Positions 26,943-35,969 of a DNA stretch of 64,000 bases are shown in pieces. This DNA is from Bacteroidales bacterium. Its GTDB lineage: Bacteria > Bacteroidota > Bacteroidia > Bacteroidales > UBA932. The stretch's first letter is position 1; every line of letters begins with the position of its first letter. Under the pieces are notes generated by a model. The model had not been told where the DNA came from and did no database searches. It saw only the letters and a program-made list of their open reading frames with translations. Made by a program: the position numbers and the translations under genes. The stretch is from positions 202,050-266,049 of the forward strand of contig JAHHQQ010000001.1 in assembly GCA_020026275.1 (NCBI GenBank), given 5' to 3'.

Positions 26943-27725
26943 TTAAAATTTAACATTATAGCCATCTTCAATATAGTCGTAATTTGACAGCAACTCCGCT
27001 TTGCCATTCCGGACAACAACCGTCAGCTCGTAATGTGCAGCGTTCTTATGATCTTCAGTGTGTATAGCCCAACCGTTTCTTGCAACGTACACCGAGCGGT
27101 CTCCCGCTGTGATCATAGGTTCGATGCATATTGTCATTCCGTCTACGAGTTTGACACCATGTCCTGGTCTTCCATAATTTGGAACACCTGGTTTTTCATG
27201 CATGTCAGTGCCGATTCCGTGACCTTCAAGTTCACGTACGACTCCGAAACCGAATGATTCGGCATAAGATTGTACCGCGTGTCCGATATCGCCGGTTCTC
27301 TTGCCTACCACTGCGGCCTTGATGCCCTCAAAAAGTGACTGTTTTGTTACTGCAAGAAGTTTACGGGTTTCTGCATCGACTTCCCCGACCGGGAAAGTAT
27401 AAGCCGAATCGCCATTGTATCCTTTAAGCAAAGTTCCAAGGTCAATGGAAACAATATCTCCCTCCTTCAAAACATAATCTGACGGGAAGCCATGGACCAC
27501 ACAATCATTTACTGAAGCACAGATTGACGCAGGATAGCCTTCGTAACCTAAGAAGTTTGGCACTGCGCCATGATCACGGATAAAAGTCTCAGCGATCCTA
27601 TCCAACTCTTTTGTTGTCACACCTGGAGCCACTGCTTTACCGACTTCAGCAAGTGTCTTGGACACTATCAAACCATTCTCACGAAGCAATTCAATTTCTT
27701 CTTCTGTTCTTGGCGTTACGATCAT
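26943..27725 (-). CDS. map: Type I methionine aminopeptidase
   Basis: 260 residues. Removes N-terminal Met from nascent proteins. All five metal ligands are present: Asp95 (SIDLG), Asp106 (NGDSAY), His169 (EGHGIG), Glu202 (IEPM) and Glu233 (HYELTV); the substrate His is in VVHGFPS (77-83). No N-terminal zinc-finger extension. It lies between secY and infA. Confidence 0.97.
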   Translation of the reverse strand: MIVTPRTEEEIELLRENGLIVSKTLAEVGKAVAPGVTTKELDRIAETFIRDHGAVPNFLGYEGYPASICASVNDCVVHGFPSDYVLKEGDIVSIDLGTLLKGYNGDSAYTFPVGEVDAETRKLLAVTKQSLFEGIKAAVVGKRTGDIGHAVQSYAESFGFGVVRELEGHGIGTDMHEKPGVPNYGRPGHGVKLVDGMTICIEPMITAGDRSVYVARNGWAIHTEDHKNAAHYELTVVVRNGKAELLSNYDYIEDGYNVKF

Positions 27726-27746
27726 ATTATCAACCTATATTAAAAA

Positions 27747-29084
27747 TTACATACCAGAACGTCCGCTCAGACGACCAGTTTTCATCAAACCGTCATAATG
27801 ACGCAATAGTAACATTCCCTCGATCTGCTGGAGGGTATCAAGTACAACTCCCACAAGAATCAATAGTGAGGTACCACCATAGAAACTTGCGAACTGGTTA
27901 TTGATACCCATAATCATTGCAAATGCAGGAAGAATGGCTATCAATGCCAGGAAGATGGCACCAGGGAAAGTAACTTTTGACAAAATAGAGTCAAGATACT
28001 CCATGGTCTTCTTGCCAGGCTTAACACCAGGAATGAAACCTCCTCTCTTCTTCATATCTTCTGCCATCATTGTCGGATTGACAGTGACTGCTGTATAGAA
28101 GTAAGTGAAGAGCACTACCAGTGAACCAAATATAAAGTTATACCAAAAACCAGTGTAATCACCTAAAGTTGCTGCAAGTCCTCTAGTTGCATCCCACTGG
28201 GAGAAAAGAAGAGGGAAAAGCATCAATGCCTGAGCGAAGATGATAGGCATTACGCCAGCAGCATTTATCTTCAGAGGAATGTACTCACGTACACCACCGA
28301 TCTGTCTGTTACCTTGGATTCTCTTAGCATACTGTACTGGAACTTTTCTGACGGCCTGTACCAATGCAATAGCTGCAACGAATACAAAGAACAACATGAC
28401 AAATTCCACGATCAGCAGAAGAAGACCACCATTGGTAGTAGTGAGTTTCTCACCGATTTCAGCTGTCAGAGCGTAAGGGAGACGTGCTACGATACCAATC
28501 ATGATGATGAGAGAAATACCGTTACCGATACCACGGTCAGTAATACGCTCACCTAGCCACACCACAAACATAGAACCACCCATGAGAATCATTGTGGATA
28601 CCACGTTGAAAGCGAAATTGCTCCATCCCAGCACATTCACTGCCACAAAAGCAGAACTTGGAATCTGGTTGTGGATACTAGCGATGTAAGCTGGACACTG
28701 GATCAAAAGGATACCGATAGTCAAGTATCTTGTCAGCTGATTCATCTTGCGGCGTCCGCTCTCTCCTTCATACTGAAGTTTCTTGAAGTAAGGAACGAAC
28801 ATACCAAGAAGCTGAATCACGATGGATGCCGAAATGTACGGCATCACACCCAGAGCAAAAATAGAAGCGTTACCGAACGCACCTCCGGAGAACATGTTCA
28901 GGAGGCCTACAAGACCCTCTGAAGTCTTCTGCTGGAGAGACGCAAGAAGAGTACCATCAATACCCGGGAGTACAATGAAGGTACCGATTCGATAAACGAG
29001 TACCAAGAGGAAAGTATATACTAACCTCTTGCGTAGCTCTTCTATCTTGAAGATGTTCTTGATTGTCTCAATAAATTTCTTCAT
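27747..29084 (-). CDS. secY: Protein translocase subunit SecY
   Basis: 445 residues with ten hydrophobic helices. Seen: the N-terminal RKRLVYTFLLVLVYRIGTFI (residues 18-37 region), the plug region GLLNMFSGGAFGNASIFALG, GISLIIMIGIVARLP and the cytosolic loops carrying YAKRIQGNR and KKRGGFIPGVKPGK that contact the ribosome and SecA. It is the inner-membrane protein-conducting channel. It lies 8 bp after rplO. Confidence 0.97.
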   Translation of the reverse strand: MKKFIETIKNIFKIEELRKRLVYTFLLVLVYRIGTFIVLPGIDGTLLASLQQKTSEGLVGLLNMFSGGAFGNASIFALGVMPYISASIVIQLLGMFVPYFKKLQYEGESGRRKMNQLTRYLTIGILLIQCPAYIASIHNQIPSSAFVAVNVLGWSNFAFNVVSTMILMGGSMFVVWLGERITDRGIGNGISLIIMIGIVARLPYALTAEIGEKLTTTNGGLLLLIVEFVMLFFVFVAAIALVQAVRKVPVQYAKRIQGNRQIGGVREYIPLKINAAGVMPIIFAQALMLFPLLFSQWDATRGLAATLGDYTGFWYNFIFGSLVVLFTYFYTAVTVNPTMMAEDMKKRGGFIPGVKPGKKTMEYLDSILSKVTFPGAIFLALIAILPAFAMIMGINNQFASFYGGTSLLILVGVVLDTLQQIEGMLLLRHYDGLMKTGRLSGRSGM

Positions 29085-29092
29085 AATAAATT

Positions 29093-29542
29093 TTATTCCT
29101 CAATTGTAGCTTTGCCACCAGCAGCCTCAATCTTTGCGATTGCAGACTTGGAGAAAGCATCAGCTGTCACCTCGAGTTTTGCAGTAAGCTCACCCTTGCC
29201 AAGAACTTTGACAAGACTGTTGTTGGACGCAAGTCCGTTTTCGATAATGATCTCTGATGTGAGAGCATTGATTCCGAGCTGCTCAGCGAGCTGCTGAAGA
29301 GCAGCAACGTTTACAGGACAATACTCAACTCTGGTCGGGTTCTTGAAACCGAACTTAGGAAGTCTTCTCTGGATTGGCATCTGACCACCTTCGAATCCAA
29401 TCTTATGTGAGTATCCTGCACGAGCCTGTGCACCTTTGGTACCACGAGTAGCAGTACCACCTTTACCAGAACCCTGACCACGGCCAAGTCTCTTGGTATT
29501 ATTAGTAGAACCTTTAGCAGGTTTAAGATCATGCAAATTCAT
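29093..29542 (-). CDS. rplO: 50S ribosomal protein L15
   Basis: 149 residues; N-terminal glycine-rich RNA-binding part LGRGQGSGKGGTATRGTKGAQAR with GFEGGQMPIQRRLPKFGF (residues 19-67), then the alpha/beta C-terminal domain. Normal length, between rpmD and secY. Confidence 0.97.
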   Translation of the reverse strand: MNLHDLKPAKGSTNNTKRLGRGQGSGKGGTATRGTKGAQARAGYSHKIGFEGGQMPIQRRLPKFGFKNPTRVEYCPVNVAALQQLAEQLGINALTSEIIIENGLASNNSLVKVLGKGELTAKLEVTADAFSKSAIAKIEAAGGKATIEE

Positions 29543-29559
29543 CTCTTGTTCCTCTAAAA

Positions 29560-29739
29560 TTAAATTTCTTCAACAACTATGAGGTGCTGAACCTTCTTTA
29601 TCATACCTTCTGATACTGGGTTCTTTTCAACCTCAACTGTCTGATGCAACTTATGGATACCCAGAGACTGGAGATTTGCAATCTGCCTCTTGGTAGCTCC
29701 ACATTTGCTTCTAACCTGTGTAATCTTATACTTTGCCAT
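29560..29739 (-). CDS. rpmD: 50S ribosomal protein L30
   Basis: A 59-residue ORF read directly from the sequence: MAKYKITQVRSKCGATKRQ, IANLQSLGIHKLHQTVEV, ending MIKKVQHLIVVEEI. This is the full L30 ferredoxin-like fold with its KxTQvrS start and the R/KLHQTVEV strand. It lies 11 bp after rpsE and 17 bp before rplO. Confidence 0.96.
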   Translation of the reverse strand: MAKYKITQVRSKCGATKRQIANLQSLGIHKLHQTVEVEKNPVSEGMIKKVQHLIVVEEI

Positions 29740-29750
29740 ATCAGTTACTC

Positions 29751-30269
29751 CTATCCATTAAATACTTTTGACATAGGAACTCCACGGAGGCCAGCAACTG
29801 TATAAGCGTCACGCATCTGCTCAAGAGCATTTACGGTAGCTTTTACAAGGTTGTGAGGGTTAGATGAGCCTTTTGATTTAGCAAGTACATTCTGGATACC
29901 TACTGACTCAAATACCGCACGCATAGCACCACCAGCTTTTACACCAGTACCGGGAGCTGCCGGTTTCATAAATACTTCTGCACCACCAAATCTTGCAGAC
30001 TGCTCGTGAGGGATGGTAGTATTGATGACAGGAATCTTGACCAGATTCTTCTTTGCATCTTCAACACCCTTCTGAATAGCAGCGGTTACCTCATTTGCCT
30101 TGCCAAGACCATAACCTACAACACCATTCTCATCTCCTACTACTACAATAGCAGCAAAGCGGAAGTGACGGCCACCCTTAGTTACCTTGGTAACCCTCTG
30201 GATGGATACAAGCCTGTCCTTAAGTTCAAGCTCTGTTGTCTTTACTCTTTTAATATTTGATTTTGCCAT
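29751..30269 (-). CDS. rpsE: 30S ribosomal protein S5
   Basis: 172 residues: the double-stranded RNA-binding N-domain ([31 protein letters not shown], roughly 15-46) and the C-domain with [31 protein letters not shown] and [12 protein letters not shown]. It helps decoding fidelity and mRNA entry. Normal length and position. Confidence 0.97.
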   Translation of the reverse strand: MAKSNIKRVKTTELELKDRLVSIQRVTKVTKGGRHFRFAAIVVVGDENGVVGYGLGKANEVTAAIQKGVEDAKKNLVKIPVINTTIPHEQSARFGGAEVFMKPAAPGTGVKAGGAMRAVFESVGIQNVLAKSKGSSNPHNLVKATVNALEQMRDAYTVAGLRGVPMSKVFNG

Positions 30270-30277
30270 AGTCCTGA

Positions 30278-30640
30278 TTAGAATTTAAGACCGCCTTCAC
30301 GGGCAGCATCAGCCAAACTTTGAATTCTACCATGATACAGATAACCTCCACGGTCGAAAGCAACCTCAGAGATACCTTTCTCTATTGCACGCTCAGCGAT
30401 TGCCTTGCCAACGAGGACAGCAACCTCTGTCTTTGTCTTGCCTTTGCAAGCAGCTACAAGAGCCTTGTCATTTGAAGCGGCAGCTGCAAGAGTCTTGCCC
30501 TGCTCATCATCGATTACCTGAACGTAGATATTCTTGCTACTTCTGAAAACCACAAGTCTTGGTCTCTCAGCTGTACCATTGATATGCTTACGTATACGGT
30601 AGTGAATCCTTCTTCTTCTTTCAACTTTATTCAATGCCAT
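30278..30640 (-). CDS. rplR: 50S ribosomal protein L18
   Basis: 120 residues: [27 protein letters not shown] (8-34), [47 protein letters not shown] and the end [12 protein letters not shown]. It binds 5S rRNA together with L5. Between rplF and rpsE. Confidence 0.97.
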   Translation of the reverse strand: MALNKVERRRRIHYRIRKHINGTAERPRLVVFRSSKNIYVQVIDDEQGKTLAAAASNDKALVAACKGKTKTEVAVLVGKAIAERAIEKGISEVAFDRGGYLYHGRIQSLADAAREGGLKF

Positions 30641-30655
30641 AATTCGTTCCTCCTA

Positions 30656-31216
30656 TTATTTAGCAGCTGCAGTCTTGCCAGCTTTACGACGAAGCTGTTC
30701 GCCAACAAACTTGATACCCTTGCCCTTATATGGCTCTGGCCTACGGAATGAACGGATCTTGGCAGCAACTTGTCCTACAAGTTGTTTGTCGTAGCTCTTG
30801 AGGATGAGAATAGGATTTTCACCTTTCTTCACTGCAGGAGCTTCTGCCTTGATTTCTGCTGGAAGCATGAGCTGGATATCATGTGAGTATCCGAGAGACA
30901 ATACCAGAATTTGGCCTTTGACCTCTACCTTGTAACCCACACCTACTAATTCTTGTTTGATTTCATATCCCTTAGATACACCAATTACCATGTTGTTCAC
31001 AAGAGCACGGTAAAGACCATGCATAGAACGGTGTCTTGGCTGATCTGTCGGACGAGTGAATTTGATTTCGTTATCCTCAATGGTGACGGTAATATCCGCA
31101 TCAACCTTCTGGCTGAGTTCACCGAGAGGTCCTTTAACCTTCACAACATTGCCGGGGAGAAGCTCTACGCTTACACCAGCTGGAAGGCTTACAGGTAATT
31201 TACCAATTCGTGACAT
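30656..31216 (-). CDS. rplF: 50S ribosomal protein L6
   Basis: 186 residues; MSRIGKLPVSLPAGV start, two similar L6 folds, and the C-terminal signature RRPEPYKGKGIKFVGEQLRRKAGKT. It lies near the sarcin-ricin loop. Normal length and position between rpsH and rplR. Confidence 0.97.
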   Translation of the reverse strand: MSRIGKLPVSLPAGVSVELLPGNVVKVKGPLGELSQKVDADITVTIEDNEIKFTRPTDQPRHRSMHGLYRALVNNMVIGVSKGYEIKQELVGVGYKVEVKGQILVLSLGYSHDIQLMLPAEIKAEAPAVKKGENPILILKSYDKQLVGQVAAKIRSFRRPEPYKGKGIKFVGEQLRRKAGKTAAAK

Positions 31217-31233
31217 TACTTGATTCGATTAAA

Positions 31234-31629
31234 TTAATAAACATAACATATTACTTCACCTCCGACGTTGAGAGCTTTAGCTTCTTTGTCAGTGATGACG
31301 CCCTTTGAAGTGGTAAGGATTGCAATACCGAGTCCGTTGAGAACTCTAGGCATATCCTTTACATCAACATACTTTCTCAAACCTGGCTTGGAGATACGGT
31401 CAATACCTCTGATAGCAGCCTCTTTAGTCTGAGGGTGATACTTCAAAGCGATTTTGATTGTACTTGCTGGTTTACCCTCAATGACTTTGTAGCTGAGGAT
31501 ATAACCTTTCTCGCAAAGGATCTCTGTGATAGCGACCTTCAATTTTGAAGACGGAATCTCGACGACCTTGTTACCTGCACGGTAAGCATTGCGAATTCTT
31601 GTCAGAAAATCTGCAATTGGATCAGTCAT
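31234..31629 (-). CDS. rpsH: 30S ribosomal protein S8
   Basis: 131 residues: TDPIADFLTRIRNAYRAG start and the conserved end with RVLNGLGIAILTTSKGVITDKEA followed by GGEVICYVY. An early 16S binder; in E. coli it represses the spc operon. A 117-bp non-coding gap separates it from rpsN, much longer than the 2-24 bp gaps elsewhere in this operon. Confidence 0.97.
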   Translation of the reverse strand: MTDPIADFLTRIRNAYRAGNKVVEIPSSKLKVAITEILCEKGYILSYKVIEGKPASTIKIALKYHPQTKEAAIRGIDRISKPGLRKYVDVKDMPRVLNGLGIAILTTSKGVITDKEAKALNVGGEVICYVY

Positions 31630-31746
31630 TTCTTTTGTCGTTTAGGACCGGCACCACGAAAGTGCCCGATATCCGATTGTTAATAATAATTATAGTAAAT
31701 TTCCCGGAACTGCCTTTTCAGGAAAAATCCCAGGTGCAATAAATCT
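31630..31746 (-). other. Long gap inside the ribosomal operon (rpsN-rpsH)
   Basis: 117 non-coding bases between rpsN and rpsH. Minus strand contains GGCAC-TTTCGTG-GTGCC (small 5-bp stem) near the rpsH start and an AT-rich stretch around 31680-31700, but no exact TAnnTTTG. It could hold an internal promoter, processing site or regulatory RNA structure. Confidence 0.35.
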
Positions 31747-32016
31747 TTACCAGCTTGCCTTCTTCACGCCTGGGATGAGACCATTGCTTGCCATCTCACG
31801 GAACTGGATACGGCTGAGGCCGAAGGCTCTCATATATCCCTTTGGACGTCCGGTAAGTGAGCAACGGTTATGAAGACGTACAGATGAGGAGTTCTTAGGA
31901 AGTTTGTCAAGAGCTGCCCAATCACCTGCTTCTTTCAATGCCTGTCTCTTCTCGGCATATTTTGCAACTAATTTCGCGCGTTTGACCTCGCGAGCTTTCA
32001 TTGATTCTTTTGCCAT
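31747..32016 (-). CDS. rpsN: 30S ribosomal protein S14
   Basis: 89 residues, the long, zinc-free form: [20 protein letters not shown] start, [28 protein letters not shown] and the end [11 protein letters not shown]. Between rplE and rpsH. Confidence 0.97.
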   Translation of the reverse strand: MAKESMKAREVKRAKLVAKYAEKRQALKEAGDWAALDKLPKNSSSVRLHNRCSLTGRPKGYMRAFGLSRIQFREMASNGLIPGVKKASW

Positions 32017-32027
32017 TGTGTGCCTTT

Positions 32028-32630
32028 TTAGTTATTGTGTTTCTTGAATGGAAGACCAAACTGCTTGAGAAGCTCAAAAGCCTCTTCATCGGTATTGGCT
32101 GTTGTCACAAAAGTGATTTCCATTCCATGAACCCTAGGGTTCTTGTCCATATCAATTTCTGGGAAGATGATCTGCTCCTTGATACCAAGAGTGTAGTTGC
32201 CGTTTCCATCCAATTTCTCTGAAATGCCGTTGAAGTCACGGATACGTGGAAGAGACACTCTGATAAGCCTCTCAAGGAACTCGTACATCTTGGTATCACG
32301 AAGAGTGACCTTCACTCCGATAGGCATGCCTTTACGAAGTTTGAAGTTAGAGATATCTTTTCTTGAGCTGGTAAGGACGGCTTTCTGACCAACGATCATT
32401 GAAAGCTCCTCTGCTGCCTCCTCAACCAATTTCTTGTCCTGGGTAGCGTCACCGATACCTTCATTGATAGTAATCTTGACAAGCTTCGGAACCTGCATGA
32501 TGGTCTTGTAAGAGAACTGCTTCATCATTGCAGGAACGATTTCTTCTTTATAAACCTTCTTGAGGGAAGGTACATATCCTGCAGGGACTACCTGAGCTGC
32601 TGCAGTTTCGTTCTGATTCTTCTTTGCCAT
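32028..32630 (-). CDS. rplE: 50S ribosomal protein L5
   Basis: 200 residues: [63 protein letters not shown], and the end [26 protein letters not shown]. It carries a 17-residue Asn/Ala-rich N-terminal extension before the core, seen in other Bacteroidota. Binds 5S rRNA. Confidence 0.97.
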   Translation of the reverse strand: MAKKNQNETAAAQVVPAGYVPSLKKVYKEEIVPAMMKQFSYKTIMQVPKLVKITINEGIGDATQDKKLVEEAAEELSMIVGQKAVLTSSRKDISNFKLRKGMPIGVKVTLRDTKMYEFLERLIRVSLPRIRDFNGISEKLDGNGNYTLGIKEQIIFPEIDMDKNPRVHGMEITFVTTANTDEEAFELLKQFGLPFKKHNN

Positions 32631-32632
32631 AA

Positions 32633-32962
32633 CTATTTGATCTCCTCTCCAGATTTTTTAGCATAACGAATCTTCTTGCCGTCCACTACTTTGAATCCGA
32701 CCTTGGTTGGAACAGGATTGGCAGCAGTGCTTGATGGATCAAGAAGCTGTACATTTGAGACATGGATACCAGCCTCACGCTTGATGATGCCACCCTGAGG
32801 TGCCTTAGCATTTGGTTTGGTATGTCTGCTGATCATATTGACACCCTCTACGACTACAAGATCCTTTGAAGGGATAACCTCCAAGACCTTACCTGTCTTG
32901 CCTTTATCATTACCGGCATTGACATAGACGTTGTCACCTTTCTTTATATGAATTTTTTTCAT
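32633..32962 (-). CDS. rplX: 50S ribosomal protein L24
   Basis: 109 residues with a KOW motif ([30 protein letters not shown], about 4-33) and [34 protein letters not shown]. One of the assembly-initiating 23S binders. It ends 2 bp before rplE. Confidence 0.97.
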   Translation of the reverse strand: MKKIHIKKGDNVYVNAGNDKGKTGKVLEVIPSKDLVVVEGVNMISRHTKPNAKAPQGGIIKREAGIHVSNVQLLDPSSTAANPVPTKVGFKVVDGKKIRYAKKSGEEIK

Positions 32963-32974
32963 GATGCAATAATT

Positions 32975-33340
32975 TTAAAGGACCTCCGGTGCTAGTGAAA
33001 CGATCTTCATGTAATTTTCACGCAGCTCCCTGGCAACAGGGCCGAAGATACGTGTTCCGCGAAGTTCACCTGCATTGTTGAGAAGAACGCAAGCGTTATC
33101 ATCGAAACGGATATATGAACCATCCGCCCTACGGATTTCTTTCTTTGTACGTACTACCACAGCCTTAGATACTGAACCTTTCTTAGCATCGCCGCCAGCG
33201 ATAGCACTCTTGACAGCTACGACAATCTTGTCGCCAACTGTAGCATAACGGTGGTGGGTTCCACCCAATACGCGAATGCAGAGGACTTCCTTTGCGCCGC
33301 TATTATCAGCCACCTGTAAACGTGTTTCCTGCTGTATCAT
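32975..33340 (-). CDS. rplN: 50S ribosomal protein L14
   Basis: 121 residues: [27 protein letters not shown] start, [33 protein letters not shown] and the end [20 protein letters not shown]. Normal length, between rpsQ (2-bp gap) and rplX. Confidence 0.97.
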   Translation of the reverse strand: MIQQETRLQVADNSGAKEVLCIRVLGGTHHRYATVGDKIVVAVKSAIAGGDAKKGSVSKAVVVRTKKEIRRADGSYIRFDDNACVLLNNAGELRGTRIFGPVARELRENYMKIVSLAPEVL

Positions 33341-33342
33341 CG

Positions 33343-33597
33343 CTACTTAACTTTTTCTACAATTTCTACTAATCTCCATCTTTTGGTCTTGCTGAGAGGA
33401 CGAGTCTCCATGATGCGTACTTTATCGCCTTCACTGCACTCGTTCTTTGCATCTTCAGCTACCAACTTGCTGGTCTTTTTAACGAACTTGCCGTAAATAG
33501 GGTGCTTTTCTCTGCCTGCAACAGCAACAATGATTGTCTTGTCCATCTTGTTGCTGACGACCATTCCTATTCTTTCCTTACGAAGATTTCTTTCCAT
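33343..33597 (-). CDS. rpsQ: 30S ribosomal protein S17
   Basis: 84 residues, OB fold: [45 protein letters not shown] and [25 protein letters not shown]. Normal length and position. Confidence 0.97.
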   Translation of the reverse strand: MERNLRKERIGMVVSNKMDKTIIVAVAGREKHPIYGKFVKKTSKLVAEDAKNECSEGDKVRIMETRPLSKTKRWRLVEIVEKVK

Positions 33598-33608
33598 AAG
33601 ATTATAAT

Positions 33609-33803
33609 TTAGTTCTGTTTCAATTTTTCATCCAGGATTGTCTTCATTCTGGCAATATCCCTTCTGACCTTCTTAAACTCTGATGTATTCTCTAATGGAG
33701 AGATGGCATGGTTTATTCTCATGCTGTCAAGCTTCGCAGCCTCTACTCCGATTCTGTCCTGCAAATCCGCAACGGACATCTCACGTACTTCTGATGTTTT
33801 CAT
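33609..33803 (-). CDS. rpmC: 50S ribosomal protein L29
   Basis: 64 residues from the ATG at 33803 ([18 protein letters not shown]); a TTG two codons upstream at 33809 is an alternative. The helical hairpin ends with the L29 signature [18 protein letters not shown]. It lies near the peptide exit tunnel. Confidence 0.95.
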   Translation of the reverse strand: MKTSEVREMSVADLQDRIGVEAAKLDSMRINHAISPLENTSEFKKVRRDIARMKTILDEKLKQN

Positions 33804-33821
33804 TATCAATTCTCCATTAAA

Positions 33822-34241
33822 TTATTCTACATAATCTCTACGAACGATGAACTTTGTAGCTACCGGCAATTTGGTAGCCGCAAGGCGCATTGCCTCTTTT
33901 GCGATTTCAAGAGAAACACCCTCCGCCTCGAAAAGAATCCTACCTGGAGTGATTGGGCAGACGAATCCCTGAGGATCACCCTTACCTTTACCCATACGGG
34001 TATCAAGAGGTTTCTTAGTAAACGGCTTAGCGGGGAAAACTCTGATCCAAATCTGGCCTTCACGATTCATATGACGAGAAATAGCCTGACGCGCAGCCTC
34101 AATCTGCTGTGCTGTTAGCCAACAATTTTCAAGGGTCTTAAGTCCGAAAGAACCGAACGCAAGCTGATTGCCTCTCTGAGACATTCCCTTCATCACGTTC
34201 TTTTGTTCCCTTCTAAATTTTGTCTTTTTTGGTTGTAACAT
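33822..34241 (-). CDS. rplP: 50S ribosomal protein L16; first gene of the detached ribosomal segment
   Basis: 139 residues: [20 protein letters not shown] start, [44 protein letters not shown] and [21 protein letters not shown]. In most Bacteroidota rplP follows rpsC in one operon; here it is the first gene, preceded by its own promoter at 34332-34360, and rpsC lies more than 25 kb away on the other strand. Confidence 0.97.
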   Translation of the reverse strand: MLQPKKTKFRREQKNVMKGMSQRGNQLAFGSFGLKTLENCWLTAQQIEAARQAISRHMNREGQIWIRVFPAKPFTKKPLDTRMGKGKGDPQGFVCPITPGRILFEAEGVSLEIAKEAMRLAATKLPVATKFIVRRDYVE

Positions 34242-34331
34242 TGTCGTATTACTTTTAAAAAATAATTCCCATTATTCCTAAGTGATTGACTATCTGTCGG
34301 TTGGGTTTACAGGTATTCAATTTTAGGACTG

Positions 34332-34360
34332 CAAAGATAGTGATTTTTTTCGAAAACAAA
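34332..34360 (-). promoter_or_regulatory. Promoter of the rplP-to-rplQ operon
   Basis: Minus strand TTTG (34357-34360), 17 bp, TATCTTTG (34332-34339), fitting the Bacteroidota consensus. The leader to rplP would be about 85 bases, long enough for autogenous control. Confidence 0.8.
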
Positions 34361-34510
34361 ACATTTTTTCAACTTTTTTATGTTATTTTCGACCGACATT
34401 TCTACAACTCATCTCTCATATTTTCAATCACTTGCGATGAGCATGAAAATTTATTTTGCTGCATTTTCGACAACTTTGGAACCCCTCGGAACGATATTTG
34501 CGATTATCTC

Positions 34511-34518
34511 TATATTTG
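34511..34518 (+). promoter_or_regulatory. Promoter -7 element of the DUF4294 gene
   Basis: TATATTTG, an exact TAnnTTTG, 31 bases upstream of the TTG start at 34549. Confidence 0.6.
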
Positions 34519-34548
34519 TAAAGAATTTGTACAGACAACAACAGTAAT

Positions 34549-35259
34549 TTGCAGAAAAATACAACATATCTCACGCTCATCTTCCTGCTGGCGGCGCTGC
34601 TGCCGGTATGGAGCGCCAAGGCCCGTACCGCCGATTCCCCTATAGGAAATACCTATGTGCAATCCCAGAAACCCCGGGCGATTCTGCATTACCAGCTGAT
34701 TGACGGAGACACCGTCTTTGTCGAGAATCTGCGCCCTTCCTATGTATGGGGATGGAGAAGACAGACACAGGAAGGGAAGAACTGGAGAAAATACTACAAG
34801 ATGGTTCACAACTTCAGCCGCGCCTATCCATATGCGATACTGGCCAGAAAAGTAGTCAAAAAGACCGACAGCATCTTCATCGCGGAGAACATGAGTGCTC
34901 AAAAACGACAGAAATACGTGGACAAATTGCAGAAAGATATCATCTACAACTTTGAAGACGTTCTACGACATATGACCGTCAGCCAGGGGAAGCTGCTGAT
35001 CAAACTGATAGACAGAGAAGTGGGCCTTTCGTCATTTGACATTATCAAGAACTACAAGAACGGCATTGCCGCCAAATTCTGGCAAGGCATCGCCAAAATG
35101 TTTGGATCTGACCTGACCAAAGGCTACGACCCGACCGGTGCCGACAAAGATCTGGAAGAACTGGTTCAAATTTGGGACAGAGGAGATTTTCCTTTTCTGT
35201 ACTATTCCATATTCGGGAAATACCCGAAAGTTCCTGTCATTCCATCAAAATTCAGATAA
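34549..35259 (+). CDS. DUF4294 family exported protein
   Basis: 236 residues with a signal peptide (residues 1-25, TLIFLLAALLPVWSAKA). Seen: RPSYVWGWRRQ, the block NFSRAYPYAILARKVV, MSAQKRQKYVDKLQK and VSQGKLLIKLIDREVGLSSFDIIKNYKNG, matching the DUF4294 family of Bacteroidota; function unknown. The start is a TTG, chosen because it places a full signal peptide in frame and lies just after the promoter; no ATG is available before residue 88. Its last 58 bp overlap the end of the convergent LpxH-like gene. Confidence 0.8.
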   Translation: MQKNTTYLTLIFLLAALLPVWSAKARTADSPIGNTYVQSQKPRAILHYQLIDGDTVFVENLRPSYVWGWRRQTQEGKNWRKYYKMVHNFSRAYPYAILARKVVKKTDSIFIAENMSAQKRQKYVDKLQKDIIYNFEDVLRHMTVSQGKLLIKLIDREVGLSSFDIIKNYKNGIAAKFWQGIAKMFGSDLTKGYDPTGADKDLEELVQIWDRGDFPFLYYSIFGKYPKVPVIPSKFR

Positions 35260-35951
35260 AACGGTTGATCTACCCAATCTTTTAAAATCATCAGGCGGGC
35301 GCCAGAAGGCAAATTCTCCTCGCATCGGGTATGATAATGCCCCATAAGGATATAATCCACCGGATTCTGTCGGGAGAATTCATCCGCCCATTTGTAGAGC
35401 GGCTCCTCCACTCCACGGAATTGATAAGGGACATTGCGTGCCAGCTTACTCTTTCTGGACCAACCTGTGGCAAACCAGAAAACGATTCGAGGATGAATAA
35501 AGCCACAACACCTCCGGAACCAATAGGCATTGAAACATTTTTTCATGAATTTATAGAGCCCCATACCCGGCCCCAACCCATCGCCATGGCCGATACAGAA
35601 TTTCTTGCCCCCCATTTCAAACAAATAAGGCTGCTCCAGAACATGGATTCCCATCTCCTGGAAATAACGGAAGCACCAAGCATCATGATTACCCTTGATG
35701 AAATAGACTTCCACCCCAGCCCCGATAAGGTCCATCAAAGCTGAGAACACTCGGACGTACCCCTTCGGAACCACATCATGATATTCATACCAAAAATCCC
35801 ATATGTCCCCCAAAAGATAGACACCTGCAGTCTCCTCCTTGGGGATCGCCCTCAAGAAACGAACAAATTCGTTTTCCCTCTCCACCGGATTCTTGACGTC
35901 CAGTCCGAGATGGACATCTGAAGCAAAAAAAATTAGATGTCTCTTGTCCAT
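35202..35951 (-). CDS. lpxH: UDP-2,3-diacylglucosamine diphosphatase-like metallophosphoesterase (LpxH)
   Basis: 249 residues of the calcineurin-like phosphoesterase family, LpxH branch, which makes lipid X in lipid A synthesis. Seen metal motifs in order: SDVHLG (11-16), LGDIWDFW (47-54), GNHD (about 86-89), GHGDGLGPG (about 119-127) and GHYHTRCEE (about 203-211). Its 3' end overlaps the convergent DUF4294 gene by 58 bp. No signal peptide; peripheral membrane attachment is expected from the family. The gene lies 18 bp downstream of uppP. Confidence 0.88.
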   Translation of the reverse strand: MDKRHLIFFASDVHLGLDVKNPVERENEFVRFLRAIPKEETAGVYLLGDIWDFWYEYHDVVPKGYVRVFSALMDLIGAGVEVYFIKGNHDAWCFRYFQEMGIHVLEQPYLFEMGGKKFCIGHGDGLGPGMGLYKFMKKCFNAYWFRRCCGFIHPRIVFWFATGWSRKSKLARNVPYQFRGVEEPLYKWADEFSRQNPVDYILMGHYHTRCEENLPSGARLMILKDWVDQPFYLNFDGMTGTFGYFPNME

Positions 35952-35969
35952 TGCGATGTTCTGAAGATT

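Larger units (their letters stand above)
34242..34548. other. Divergent intergenic region upstream of rplP and the DUF4294 gene
   Basis: About 300 AT-rich bases with no gene. It contains the rplP-operon promoter on the minus strand and a -7 element for the DUF4294 gene on the plus strand (34511-34518). No long repeat or known leader RNA is visible. Confidence 0.6.
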
